DNA of 64,000 nucleotides, from NCBI GenBank assembly GCA_021772055.1, contig JAETNR010000019.1, positions 62,001 to 126,000 on the forward strand, read 5' to 3'. Every line of letters begins with the position of its first letter. The first letter of the stretch is position 1. A program made the translations under genes and the position numbers. The notes below the pieces were generated by a model. The model saw only the letters and a program-made list of their open reading frames with translations, did not search any database and was not told the origin of the DNA. The stretch is from Blautia sp. (GTDB lineage: Bacteria; Bacillota; Clostridia; Lachnospirales; Lachnospiraceae). Below, one piece after another: positions 14,587 to 23,080 of the stretch.

Positions 14587-14689
14587 AGTGGCCTCCTTTT
14601 GTATGCGGTAATCCCTGTTACCATTGTTCTTGTTCAAACTTTAGTATACAGGTAAATCCACGTTGCTACAAATGTGAGGTCACTTCATA

Positions 14690-14848
14690 TTATCTATTCA
14701 AACGATACTGCAGCGTATTTTTATGTATATAAGGAGCATCTGCTGCCCTAAAAAGAGAACCATTATATTCCTCATATGCCAGCAAACATTCTTCAAACTC
14801 CCGAATAGTCCTGTCGTCCACGCCATACCATTTCATAGTACTTTCTCC
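14690..14848 (-). pseudogene. Fragment of a PucR/CdaR-type regulator cut by the IS
   Basis: The minus strand encodes about 52 residues: WYGVDDRTIREFEECLLAYE, then NGSLFRAADAPYIHKNTLQYRLNR. This is the end of the PucR/CdaR C-terminal helix-turn-helix (the IHKNTLQYRL motif is diagnostic). The next codon is the TAA formed at the IS border, so the last helix is lost. The 5' part is also missing, since on the other strand an AraC-type fragment starts at about 14850. The rest of the gene is not found on the far side of the IS. Confidence 0.68.
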
Positions 14849-14849
14849 G

Positions 14850-15563
14850 TTGTTCTGCCGGCAAATCCTTCAGCAGCATCTCCGCATCTGCCAGACGGCT
14901 ATTCCCACAGATATCCACCATGCCATTGTCAAAAAGGTACAGCAAAAAAATCCGGCGGATATCTGGCCCTTACTGCTGGAACTTGAGGATTACTATGCAG
15001 CCAGATGGATTCCTTTCACCAGTATCAGGCTTCATATCATTGATCTGTATCTGTCCATCATCGGGCTTGCCGCTCAAAAAGATCACAGTCCATCATCCGG
15101 TTTGAATGCAAAAGAACTCCTTACCGTTACAAACGCTCAGACGCTTCGTCAGCTTTTGGAAACAGTTCACACCTGGGTCGTCAACTGTATTCTTTCTCTT
15201 GCCGGATCGGATGAAATCAAGCCTCCCCAATACCTAGTGGACTGCCGCAGTTATATGGAAGAGCACTATATGGAAGAACTCAGTCTTCCTCTTGTGGCTC
15301 AGAAACTGTTTATGAATGCCGACTACCTCAGCCGTATGCTGAAAAATCAATATAGGCAAACCTTCACCCAGATTCTGGCGGACATCCGGCTGGAGCATGC
15401 CTGCATTCTGCTTGCAGACGTAAATCTTTCCATAAGCGATGTAGCGATTCAATGCGGTTTCCGCGATTTTCGATCATTCGGACAGTTATTTAAAGCTCAT
15501 TATGGGCAGACTCCCCGCGATTACAGGAAAAACATTAAAAACTGGAGGAACTCATGCATCTGA
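14850..15563 (+). pseudogene. 5'-truncated AraC-type (YesN-like) response regulator
   Basis: About 237 residues open from a TTG with no ribosome site. The C-terminal 100 residues are a complete AraC DNA-binding domain: LSLPLVAQKLFMNADYLSRMLK, then NLSISDVAIQCGFRDFRSFGQLFKAHYGQTPRDYR. The middle part resembles the helical linker of YesN-like regulators. The N-terminal receiver domain and the promoter are missing, replaced by an oppositely oriented regulator fragment. Its stop overlaps the following sensor gene by 10 bases, the usual YesN/YesM arrangement. Probably not expressed. Confidence 0.75.
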
Positions 15564-16333
15564 AAAATTTTTTCAACAAACCTTCCATTCAGAAAATAAT
15601 CATATTGGTGATTGCTGTCTCTATTACTCTTTCCACAGCAATCATTGCAGTTTCCTCCTATTTTCTGTCAGAGCATATTATTCAGCGGAAGATTCTGCAG
15701 TACAGGAATGATATCATAGAAGAAATCAGCAATAGTCTCAGTACTGCCCTCAAAGAAGTCAACAGCTTTACTATTTTTGTCTGCTCCAATGAAACTGTTC
15801 AATCCCAGATACGTCAACTGAATCAAACCGCCTCCTCTCATAGAATACTTGAGCTCCGGCGTGTCCTGGAAAAGGAATTGATTAACCTTACCACTGCCAA
15901 CAGCTATTTTTCCCAGCTCACGATCGTCACAAACAGCGGGCAGTCTGTCTGGATCTCACGCCCCAGTCCGAAGAGCCTCAGTGACAGCAGTATACGCCAG
16001 AAGATTTCTGACGGCCAGGGTTCTCTTTGCTGGATCACAAGCCGTTCCGACAATGACTGCCGTGTTATTGTCGGACGGGAAATCTACAATCTGGGGACAC
16101 AGAAAAGTATAGGATATCTGCTTCTGAATTTCTCCAATGACCACATACAGCGCATCATCAACAAGAAAATGTATTTTAGTGATGGAAATATCAGCGTGAT
16201 CGACAGCAGCGGAGTTATTCTTGCCAGCAACCACAAGGACACTATTGGCCAGAATTACGCATACCTGAATTATGCAGAAAACTATAAAGGTCCTCCGGCT
16301 TTCCCCAGCGGCCTGCCGGAATCCGGGAGGTAA
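15554..16333 (+). pseudogene. 3'-truncated YesM-like sensor kinase (sensor part only)
   Basis: The frame encodes one membrane helix (residues about 15-37: IIILVIAVSITLSTAIIAVSS) and an extracellular Cache-type sensing region up to residue ~245 (SVIDSSGVILASNHKDTIGQ). It then runs into 15 foreign residues and stops. The second membrane helix, HAMP and kinase domain are absent. The break at about 16288 joins it tail-to-tail to the truncated minus-strand SDR gene. Partner of the AraC-type fragment just upstream. Confidence 0.8.
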
Positions 16334-16954
16334 TTTCTTCATACTGTGCCGGATTTACCTCCTTCATGTTGGAGGTAAGTTCGGTTTCCATATATCCCGG
16401 AGCAATCGCATTTACATTAATGCCGTGTCCTGCCCATTCGTTGGAAAGGGCCTTTGTAAGCTGTGCCACAGCAGCCTTGCTTGCAGTATAAGCCGAAATC
16501 AGTACACTTCCAAAGAAAGCTGTCATGGAAGCCACGTTTATAATCTTTCCATATCCCTGCTCCAACATTTTTTACCTACCTTCTGAGCCATAAAAAATAC
16601 CGCGCTTAAATTCACATCCAATATTTTTTTCCATCTGTCTGCCGGAAAATCTACTGCCGGAGCCCGATACTGTATTCCGGCACCGTTCAGTAAAATATCA
16701 ATTCTTCCTCCCAGCTTATCCAGACATTCCTCGTAAATCCGGTTTATATTCTTCTCATCCGACAAATCTCCTTTTACAAAATGAACACGTGCTCCCGACT
16801 CATTCATCTTTTTGGCTGACTCTTCCACAATATCTAAAATATCTACCAGTACCACTTCCGCCCCTGCATCGTGAAGTGCCTGAGCCATCCCATTGCACAA
16901 GCCCTTGGCTCCGCCTGTAACAATTGCCTTTTTTCCATCAAGTTTAAAATCCAT
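16290..16954 (-). pseudogene. Frameshifted and 3'-truncated SDR dehydrogenase
   Basis: A short-chain dehydrogenase resembling gluconate/ketogluconate or deoxygluconate reductases. The N-terminal part (16538-16954) has the cofactor motif TGGAKGLCNG, where the last Gly of TGxxxGxG is Cys, and NGAGIQYRAPA. The second part, in another frame, has the catalytic Ser (NVASM) and YTASK plus APGYMETEL. The frame changes at about 16568-16575 in a run of six A; a seventh A would restore KKMLEQGYGK. The gene ends at GRWGKPED (about 16290), so ~30-40 residues are missing. AAAGGAGG before the start is intact. Confidence 0.8.
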
Positions 16955-17034
16955 AGGTCCTCCTTTTATTAAAATCTGTACTTTTTAAAATAATATCATC
17001 TCTTTATTTTTATTTGACAATTGTTCCGCAGGCC

Positions 17035-17080
17035 AAAAAGAAGCCGCGCAGCCAGAATTCCCGGCTGCACGGCTTCTTTC
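17035..17080 (-). terminator. Terminator of the DUF3881/serS unit
   Basis: Long stem AAGAAGCCG(C)GCAGCC / GGCTGCACGGCTTCTT with a 9-base loop. On the minus strand it is followed by CTTCTTTTTGG, just beyond the DUF3881 stop. Confidence 0.85.
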
Positions 17081-17092
17081 TCATATAAGTTA

Positions 17093-17968
17093 TCAGTAAT
17101 GAATTTGTCCCTGCAGCCAGATGACGCCTTTGAACCTTCGCCCGACCTCCGGCTCTCCCAGAAGGTCCTCCCGGTTGATGCACACATCAAACTGCATATC
17201 GTTGCTCTCCACTGTCATCTGACAGATTTCCTCGCCTGTAAGGATATTTTTAAATGTCATGAGATCCAGTATTTCTCCCATGATATTATACTGGTCACAT
17301 TCAATGCCGTGGGGCATAAAGTATGAATCCACAATGGTAAATACATCTTCCGTCATAATCCTCTGGGAAATCATGGAATATGTGTCCATATCCTCCATTG
17401 TCAGGCTTTCCATTGCTTCTTCATCACCGTTTCTGGCAGCGGCGATCAGATTTGTCCTGTTCAGGTTCGTCTCTTTTTCTACTTTTACAGCCTCTTTATC
17501 CTTCTGGACAGGGAAAAGAATCTTCCCCTCTGAGGCCAGGCCCGATAAAGTAACAGGATGAATTCCCGAATCCATGCTTTCCTTATATTCCTCCAGCATA
17601 TATTCTGCCGGATTCTGGAGATAAAAGATTAAAGTAATTCCAATTCTCAAATCATCACATGCACCTGCAAAGGATTCCTTTTCTGCATGACGCTCAATTA
17701 TAACCTGTTCCTGTGTTGTGATCCCCGTGCCCCGGAAAAACGGAAAATAATATTCCACATGGAACTTATTATCTTCATCGTATTGTCCGCAAACGGTAAT
17801 TCCGCAATCGCATCCATAATTTTTGGAAAACTCTACAAAAACACCCTCCGGATGATTTTCCACTGCTGTTTTTTCATCGTAATTTTTGATAACATCCCGG
17901 ATAATTTCGTTGATCTCAGTGCGTTTACTGATTTTGGAAAAACCAACTGCCTTTAAATATTTGTGCAC
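17093..17968 (-). CDS. DUF3881-family protein, unknown function
   Basis: 291 residues, soluble, acidic. It resembles the DUF3881 proteins conserved in Lachnospiraceae beside serS: begins MHKYLKAVGFSKI, contains YYFPFFRGTGITTQEQVIIERH, ILFPVQK, ISQRIMTEDVFTIVDSYFMPHGIECDQYNIMGEI (in pieces) and ends with GRRFKGVIWLQGQIHY. Start is GTG, 6 bases after GGAGGT. It lies 26 bases after serS and is probably cotranscribed. Biochemical role unknown. Confidence 0.75.
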   Translation of the reverse strand: MHKYLKAVGFSKISKRTEINEIIRDVIKNYDEKTAVENHPEGVFVEFSKNYGCDCGITVCGQYDEDNKFHVEYYFPFFRGTGITTQEQVIIERHAEKESFAGACDDLRIGITLIFYLQNPAEYMLEEYKESMDSGIHPVTLSGLASEGKILFPVQKDKEAVKVEKETNLNRTNLIAAARNGDEEAMESLTMEDMDTYSMISQRIMTEDVFTIVDSYFMPHGIECDQYNIMGEILDLMTFKNILTGEEICQMTVESNDMQFDVCINREDLLGEPEVGRRFKGVIWLQGQIHY

Positions 17969-17994
17969 AAGAACACCTCCTGCGAACCAATGTA

Positions 17995-19284
17995 CTAGTT
18001 CTTTTTCTCAATTTTAGTCATTCCGCCCATATACGGCTGAAGAGCTTTCGGAATGCTTACAGAACCGTCTGCATTCAGGTTATTCTCTAAAAATGCAATC
18101 AGCATTCTCGGAGGCGCTACAACCGTGTTATTTAATGTATGAGCCAGATATTTCTTACCATCTTTACCGTTTACGCGGATCTTTAATCTTCTCGCCTGCG
18201 CATCTCCCAGATTCGAGCAGCTTCCAACTTCAAAATACTTCTTCTGTCTCGGAGACCATGCTTCCACATCAACGGATTTTACTTTTAAATCTGCCAGATC
18301 GCCGGAGCAGCATTCCAGTGTACGAACCGGAATATCCATAGAACGGAAAAGATCTACTGTATTCTGCCATAATTTATCAAACCACATGGGGCTTTCTTCC
18401 GGCTTGCAGACAACGATCATTTCCTGCTTTTCAAACTGATGAATACGGTAAACCCCTCGCTCTTCCAAACCATGAGCACCTTTTTCCTTACGGAAGCAGG
18501 GAGAATAGCTGGTCAGAGTCTTTGGAAGCTCCTCCTCCGGAATGATCTGATCAATAAATTTACCGATCATGGAATGCTCGCTGGTTCCGATCAGATACAG
18601 GTCTTCCCCTTCAATCTTATACATCATGGCATCCATTTCCGCAAAGCTCATAACACCTGTTACCACATTGCTGCGGATCATAAAGGGCGGTACGCAGTAA
18701 GTAAATCCTCTGTTGATCATAAAATCACGTGCATAAGAAATGACTGCGGAATGAAGTCTTGCAATATCTCCCATTAAATAATAAAAACCATTTCCTGCCA
18801 CTCTTCTGGCGCTGTCCAGGTCAATTCCGTCAAAGCTTTCCATAATATCTGTATGATAAGGAACTTTAAAATCCGGAACAACCGGCTCTCCAAATCTCTC
18901 AACCTCCACATTCTCAGTGTCATCCTTGCCAATAGGAACAGACGGGTCAATAATATTTGGGATTACCATCATGTTTTTCAGAAGTTCTTCTTCCACTTCT
19001 TTTTCTCTTGCAGAAAGTGCCTCAATACGATCTCCGGAAGCAGCAACCTTTTTTTTCACTTCTTCTGCTTCTTCTCTCTTTCCCTGGCCCATTAAAGCAC
19101 CGATCTGTTTGGAAATCTTATTTCTTTCTGCTCGTAAAGCTTCTACTTCCTGCTTGATTTCTCTGTTTTCTTTATCCAGTTCCAGTACCTTATCCACCAG
19201 TTCCAGCTTATTATCCTGGAATTTATTCCGAATATTCTGTTTTACAACCTCCGGATTTTCCCTTACAAATTTAATGTCTAACAT
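17995..19284 (-). CDS. serS: Seryl-tRNA synthetase
   Basis: 429 residues, normal length. The N-terminal coiled-coil arm (about 30-105, rich in Lys/Glu) grips the long variable arm of tRNA-Ser. The class II core has motif 2 at SPCFRKEKGAHGLEERGVYRIHQF and motif 3 at VVAPPRMLIAFLENN; TSEHSMIG is the serine-pocket region. It charges tRNA-Ser (and tRNA-Sec). Strong GGAGG 6 bases before the ATG. Between DUF4446 and DUF3881 genes on the leading strand. Confidence 0.97.
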   Translation of the reverse strand: MLDIKFVRENPEVVKQNIRNKFQDNKLELVDKVLELDKENREIKQEVEALRAERNKISKQIGALMGQGKREEAEEVKKKVAASGDRIEALSAREKEVEEELLKNMMVIPNIIDPSVPIGKDDTENVEVERFGEPVVPDFKVPYHTDIMESFDGIDLDSARRVAGNGFYYLMGDIARLHSAVISYARDFMINRGFTYCVPPFMIRSNVVTGVMSFAEMDAMMYKIEGEDLYLIGTSEHSMIGKFIDQIIPEEELPKTLTSYSPCFRKEKGAHGLEERGVYRIHQFEKQEMIVVCKPEESPMWFDKLWQNTVDLFRSMDIPVRTLECCSGDLADLKVKSVDVEAWSPRQKKYFEVGSCSNLGDAQARRLKIRVNGKDGKKYLAHTLNNTVVAPPRMLIAFLENNLNADGSVSIPKALQPYMGGMTKIEKKN

Positions 19285-19307
19285 CTCATTTCCTCCTAAA
19301 TACTTTT

Positions 19308-19838
19308 TTATTTTCCCTCAGGTTCTTCTGTTTCCTCAATGCCAAAATTCACAGCTTTACGCAATGCTTCCACCTCTTCCTGGCTAAGCATTACATAAGA
19401 CTCTCCCTTCACAATCTCTTTTAAATAAAGGAAGCAATTATCCTTACTATGGACTGCATTCAGAATCAGGCCTGTATTTTCTTTATCCAGCATTGCCAGT
19501 GCAAAGCTGAGTTTACCGCCTACATCGTCAAAAGCATCATACTTCTCCACCCCATATTTGCTGAAGATCATGCCAAAGTTTTTCTTCAGAAAATTAATGG
19601 AATGTTCGTGTTCTTCTTTCGCTTCATAAAGGCGATCAATCTGTGCAAATTTCCTTACAAAAGTCTTTTCCAGGGACTGGGCATCACTGCCCTTCATGAA
19701 CATTTTATATTTCCGCTCCAGGCGGCTAAGGCGCATACTTCCTCTCACTGTCTGCACAATCAGAATAATTACCAGGAGCAGCAATAATACAATGAAAATT
19801 CCGGAATCCATACTCAGATTTTCAAAAATCATATCCAT
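19308..19838 (-). CDS. DUF4446-family membrane-anchored protein
   Basis: 176 residues: one N-terminal membrane helix (GIFIVLLLLLVIILIVQTVRG), a basic coiled-coil stretch, and a C-terminal domain including KKNFGMIFSKYGVEKYDAF and GGKLSFALAMLDKENTGLILNAVH, the pattern of DUF4446. This gene sits directly downstream of parB in many Clostridia, as it does here (its start follows the parB stop immediately). A role linked to chromosome segregation or the membrane is plausible but undemonstrated. Confidence 0.8.
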   Translation of the reverse strand: MDMIFENLSMDSGIFIVLLLLLVIILIVQTVRGSMRLSRLERKYKMFMKGSDAQSLEKTFVRKFAQIDRLYEAKEEHEHSINFLKKNFGMIFSKYGVEKYDAFDDVGGKLSFALAMLDKENTGLILNAVHSKDNCFLYLKEIVKGESYVMLSQEEVEALRKAVNFGIEETEEPEGK

Positions 19839-20780
19839 TTATGCTTCTCCTAATCTAATCGACTCAAACAGATCAATAATGCGCTCCAGTTCATCCTTAG
19901 AATAATATTCTATTTCAATCTTACCCTTATTGTTCTTCTTTCTGTGAATAAATACTCTTGTTCCCATAATTCCTTTCATTTTTTCTTCCAGACTCTCGTA
20001 AATCGCATCCTCCGCAGTATTGCTTACATACTCTTTCTTCTTCGGAGGTTCCAAAACAGATTTTACAAGGCGCTCTGTCTCTCTGACGCTTAACTTTTCG
20101 TCAAAAATCTTCATAGCCAGATTATACTGCGTTTCTCCATCTGTAATAGAAAGAAGAGTTCTGGCATGCCCTGCAGAAATCATATCATCAATCAGCATCT
20201 GCTGAACTCTCTCCTCCAGTTTCAAAAGACGTATGGAATTCGTTACTGCAGTTCTGCTTCTTGAAACCCGTTCCGCTATCTCATCCTGTTTCAAATGAAA
20301 TTCTTCCAAAAGCCTTCTGTAAGCCATGGCTTCTTCAATGGGATTCAAGTCTTCTCTCTGGATATTTTCGATCAGGGAAATCTCTACGACCTCCTGATCA
20401 TTAAACTCTTTTACAAGAACCGGAACCTCTTTCAATCCGGCCAGCTTCGCCGCCCTCCAGCGCCGCTCTCCTGCTATAATTTCGTAATAATCCTTTTTAT
20501 CGGACACTAATAATGGTTGGAGAATTCCGTACTGTTTAATGGACTCTGATAGTTCTAAAAGAGCATCTTCATTAAACTGTTTTCTTGGCTGTTGCCTGTT
20601 TGGCTCTACTTTTGAAATTTTCACCAGTAATTCTGCACTTTTGGGTAAAATTTCTTCTTTCTTTACCTTTATTTCCGGCCTTTCTGACATGCTTTTAGCC
20701 GTTTTCGCCTTCTCCTGCGGCGATTTATCCGGGAATAAAGCATCAAGTCCTCTGCCAAGTCCTGATTTTTTTGCCGCCAT
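19839..20780 (-). CDS. parB: Chromosome partitioning protein ParB (Spo0J)
   Basis: 313 residues. The N-terminal CTPase/ParB box is present (VEPNRQQPRKQFNEDALLEL, then the GERRWRAAKLAG motif), followed by the HTH (LKQDEIAERVSRSRTAVTNSIRLL) and a C-terminal dimerisation domain. It loads at parS sites (three perfect copies here) and spreads as a CTP clamp, recruiting SMC and stimulating ParA. The start codon overlaps the parA stop as TAATG. Its nearby parS sites lie at 21613, 22485 and 24660. Confidence 0.96.
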   Translation of the reverse strand: MAAKKSGLGRGLDALFPDKSPQEKAKTAKSMSERPEIKVKKEEILPKSAELLVKISKVEPNRQQPRKQFNEDALLELSESIKQYGILQPLLVSDKKDYYEIIAGERRWRAAKLAGLKEVPVLVKEFNDQEVVEISLIENIQREDLNPIEEAMAYRRLLEEFHLKQDEIAERVSRSRTAVTNSIRLLKLEERVQQMLIDDMISAGHARTLLSITDGETQYNLAMKIFDEKLSVRETERLVKSVLEPPKKKEYVSNTAEDAIYESLEEKMKGIMGTRVFIHRKKNNKGKIEIEYYSKDELERIIDLFESIRLGEA

Positions 20781-21547
20781 TATTCATCCTCCCTGTTAAT
20801 TACTTCTTCTGCCAGAAGCCGATAACTTTCTGCACCGGCAGATTTGGAATCGTAAATGGTAATAGGCTGCCCATAACTTGGTGCCTCTGCAAGTCTTACA
20901 TTTCTTGGAATAATTGTCTTATAAATATTATGCTGCAGATTGTCTTTTACATTTTCTACCACCTGCAAAGACAAATTCGTTCTTGCATCATACATAGTAA
21001 ATACTACGCCTTCAATTTTCAGTTTTTTATTCAGCCTGTCCTGAACCAGTTCGATGGTATGAATCAACTGAGATAGACCTTCCAATGCATAATACTCACA
21101 CTGGATTGGTACAAGGACAGATGTTGCTGCTGTCAATGCATTAATGGTAAGCATACTCAAGGACGGCGGGCAATCCATAATGATATAATCATATTTTCTT
21201 CTGATTTTATCAATAGAATTTTTCAAAATATATTCTTTCTCATCCACACCGATCAATTCTATTTCTGCCCCTGATAAGTTAACATTTGAGGGAATTAAAT
21301 CAACGTTTTCTATTACATTTTTAATAATTACTTCTTTAATTCCTACTTCTCCAAGCAGTAATTCGTACAGAGTATTCTCTACTGAATTTTTATCCACTCC
21401 AAGACCGCTTGTAGTATTTCCTTGAGGATCTATATCAATTGTAAGAACTTTCTTTCCTTTTTCCGCTAAACAAGCTGACAGATTTATCGCCGTCGTCGAT
21501 TTTCCGACTCCGCCTTTCTGATTTGCTACTGCTATAATCCTACCCAA
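20780..21547 (-). CDS. parA: Chromosome partitioning ATPase ParA (Soj)
   Basis: 255 residues. The deviant Walker A is KGGVGKSTTAINL, followed by DIDPQGNTTSGLG and Walker B YIIMDCPPSLS. It is the nucleoid-binding ATPase that moves ParB-parS complexes and, as Soj, also modulates DnaA. Start is a TTG seven bases after GGGAGG. Complete and typical; forms an operon with parB and the DUF4446 gene. Confidence 0.96.
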   Translation of the reverse strand: MGRIIAVANQKGGVGKSTTAINLSACLAEKGKKVLTIDIDPQGNTTSGLGVDKNSVENTLYELLLGEVGIKEVIIKNVIENVDLIPSNVNLSGAEIELIGVDEKEYILKNSIDKIRRKYDYIIMDCPPSLSMLTINALTAATSVLVPIQCEYYALEGLSQLIHTIELVQDRLNKKLKIEGVVFTMYDARTNLSLQVVENVKDNLQHNIYKTIIPRNVRLAEAPSYGQPITIYDSKSAGAESYRLLAEEVINREDE

Positions 21548-21578
21548 TCTTACGCCTCCCTATCTTCAGGATAAATTT

Positions 21579-21584
21579 ATTATA
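21579..21584 (-). promoter_or_regulatory. parA promoter (extended -10)
   Basis: On the minus strand GTGCTATAAT: a perfect TATAAT preceded by TGC, 32 bases before the parA start. No good -35 box is visible. A parS site lies 28 bp upstream, so ParB spreading could affect this promoter. Confidence 0.6.
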
Positions 21585-21612
21585 GCACGTTTATTTTTAG
21601 TGTGCCACACAA

Positions 21613-21628
21613 TGTTTCACGTGAAACA
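21613..21628. promoter_or_regulatory. parS site 1
   Basis: TGTTTCACGTGAAACA, the exact 16-bp palindrome bound by ParB/Spo0J, located just upstream of parA. Confidence 0.97.
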
Positions 21629-21703
21629 TAGAAAATATTTTTTTATTTCTATTTTTTTTGTATAATTTTATTTTTTTAGAAATAATATAAAGTGATATCT
21701 TCT

Positions 21704-21867
21704 TAATACAACGAAAATTAAGTTATTAGCAATCTAACTTGTCTTGTTTCTGATAGCACTACACTTCAAACCTCGCGGTAATCACCGCTACGCCCCCATT
21801 TGCAAATCATTACTTTCCGAAAAATATTCTGCGTCAAACTATCCAAAACTTAATTTTCGTTGTATTA
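21704..21867. repeat. MITE-like element with perfect 21-bp inverted ends
   Basis: TAATACAACGAAAATTAAGTT (21704-21724) and its exact reverse complement (21847-21867) enclose 122 bp that do not code for protein and contain a small GCGGTAATCACCGC hairpin. The next element is bounded by TAGTATAAT at 21866 and 22031, a possible target duplication. It could be a miniature transposable element or a cruciform site near the origin. Confidence 0.7.
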
Positions 21868-22067
21868 GTATAATCTTTCCAAAATAACTTCGACTAAAAC
21901 ACAGAATTAATTACTGTTCTGCAAGGCGAAGGAATGAGGTGCAGCGATGGCTAGCTACATTGAGTAACGGCAACATTGCAGGCAGGAATTTTCGCAAGTA
22001 TCAAGTCGAGTTAATTTAAGGATGTTACACTAGTATAATATTAAATAACTACACAAAATCACTTACC

Positions 22068-22148
22068 TGCTTTTCCGAATGCACAGATCAAAAAGCTCAG
22101 TGTAACCCGGTATAACCTGTTCTTTTGATCTGCACACTCGAAAAAGCA
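22068..22148. repeat. Near-palindrome with 28-bp arms
   Basis: The arms TGCTTTTCCGAATGCACAGA... (22068-22095) and ...TCTGCACACTCGAAAAAGCA (22120-22148) are imperfect inverted repeats around a 24-base centre. Outer AAATAACT/AGTTATTT (22041/22166) pair as well. Non-coding. Confidence 0.6.
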
Positions 22149-22290
22149 TTCTGCATAATTGGTTCAGTTATTTGACAAACACTAATATTATGATTCAAGG
22201 TAATAGTGACCCATTTCACGCATGATAAATTTACATCTATAAGTCAAGCAATGAGGCAATGCGATGCAGCGGTATTTGCTACTTGACATC

Positions 22291-22333
22291 ATTTGCGCTA
22301 AATGTGTGCCAGTAACACACATTTAGCGCAAAT
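22291..22333. repeat. Perfect hairpin, 18-bp arms
   Basis: ATTTGCGCTAAATGTGTG, a 7-base loop, and the exact reverse complement. There is no T-run after it on either strand, so it is not a usual terminator. Function unknown. Confidence 0.8.
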
Positions 22334-22484
22334 TGAAACGGAGTTATACACCAATGTGATAGATGAAATTTTGATAAGCGAAAAAGATTTTCATCATCAA
22401 GAATCATACTGTCTGCTTTTCCTAAGACTTTTTTCATATTAAAGTGCAGGATCTTCTCCAGTTATACAGATAGCCAATACTATA

Positions 22485-22500
22485 TGTTTCACGTGAAACA
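22485..22500. promoter_or_regulatory. parS site 2
   Basis: TGTTTCACGTGAAACA, identical to site 1, in the gene-free stretch 870 bp from it. Confidence 0.97.
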
Positions 22501-22997
22501 TATAACATCATCTAGTTCATTAAATGTAACAGACAAAAAATGTTCTCAATACATTATAAATATGTTTCATTCAAACAGGCATTGCACTTCACCTGGTCTT
22601 GTCACAACATAGAGCCCTTTCCTCCCTATCCCGGCTACGAAAAACCGTTGCTATTCACTTCACTCCCGATTTGCCAAAAGCAACCATTGGTATTTACCCT
22701 GTCCCAAAATGAGTTTAAAACACTTCGCGAAATGCCACCATATAAAATATAGCAAGTGATCAATTACTGCTCACTCCCTTCCCAGTAACGAGCCAAAAGT
22801 CATTCCAGATTTCCTTTGCCAATGGCAATTTTAGCTCGCATATCTCGGGATTTTGACATATATTCATATCAAAAGTCTACGTCCCACTTCGGTCGGCGCT
22901 AACCAAACATCCACCAGACGTTCAGCGCCTTCGCAGAACAATGCCGTATGAACAGTAACAGTAATCAACCACTCATAAAATATGCCAGAAAATTTCG

Positions 22998-23026
22998 TTG
23001 TAAATCCGATAAATTTAGCGTATAAT
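22998..23026 (+). promoter_or_regulatory. Promoter of the alpha/beta hydrolase gene
   Basis: TTGTAA (22998), 17 bp, TATAAT (23021), 55 bases before the start codon. Confidence 0.7.
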
Positions 23027-23080
23027 ATTTAATAGATAACATAATATACTAATTCATCTATATTTTAAGGAGGCTATCCA

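Larger units (their letters stand above)
13054..14689 (-). mobile_element. IS110 family (IS1111-like) insertion sequence
   Basis: A perfect 11-bp inverted pair TATGAAGTGAC (13054-13064) / GTCACTTCATA (14679-14689) brackets a minus-strand IS110 transposase. IS1111-type members have such short subterminal repeats, while plain IS110 members usually have none. The layout also fits IS1111: short upstream end (about 90 bases) and long non-coding downstream end (about 390 bases, 13065-13452). True ends are expected a few bases outside the repeats. It cuts a PucR-type regulator fragment at 14690. Confidence 0.82.
21548..23080. other. 1.5-kb gene-free stretch with parS sites and inverted repeats
   Basis: No convincing gene. 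It holds the parA promoter, two parS sites (21613, 22485), a 164-bp element with perfect 21-bp inverted ends (21704-21867), nested palindromes (22068-22148), a perfect 18-bp-arm hairpin (22291-22333) and the hydrolase promoter (22998). The 22540-22752 frame lacks a ribosome site. From 22500 to 22990 I see nothing further beyond short imperfect dyads. Confidence 0.75.

Noticed and set aside
22540-22752. 70-residue open frame in the parA upstream region
   Set aside because: No ribosome site or promoter, composition unlike neighbours; most likely chance.
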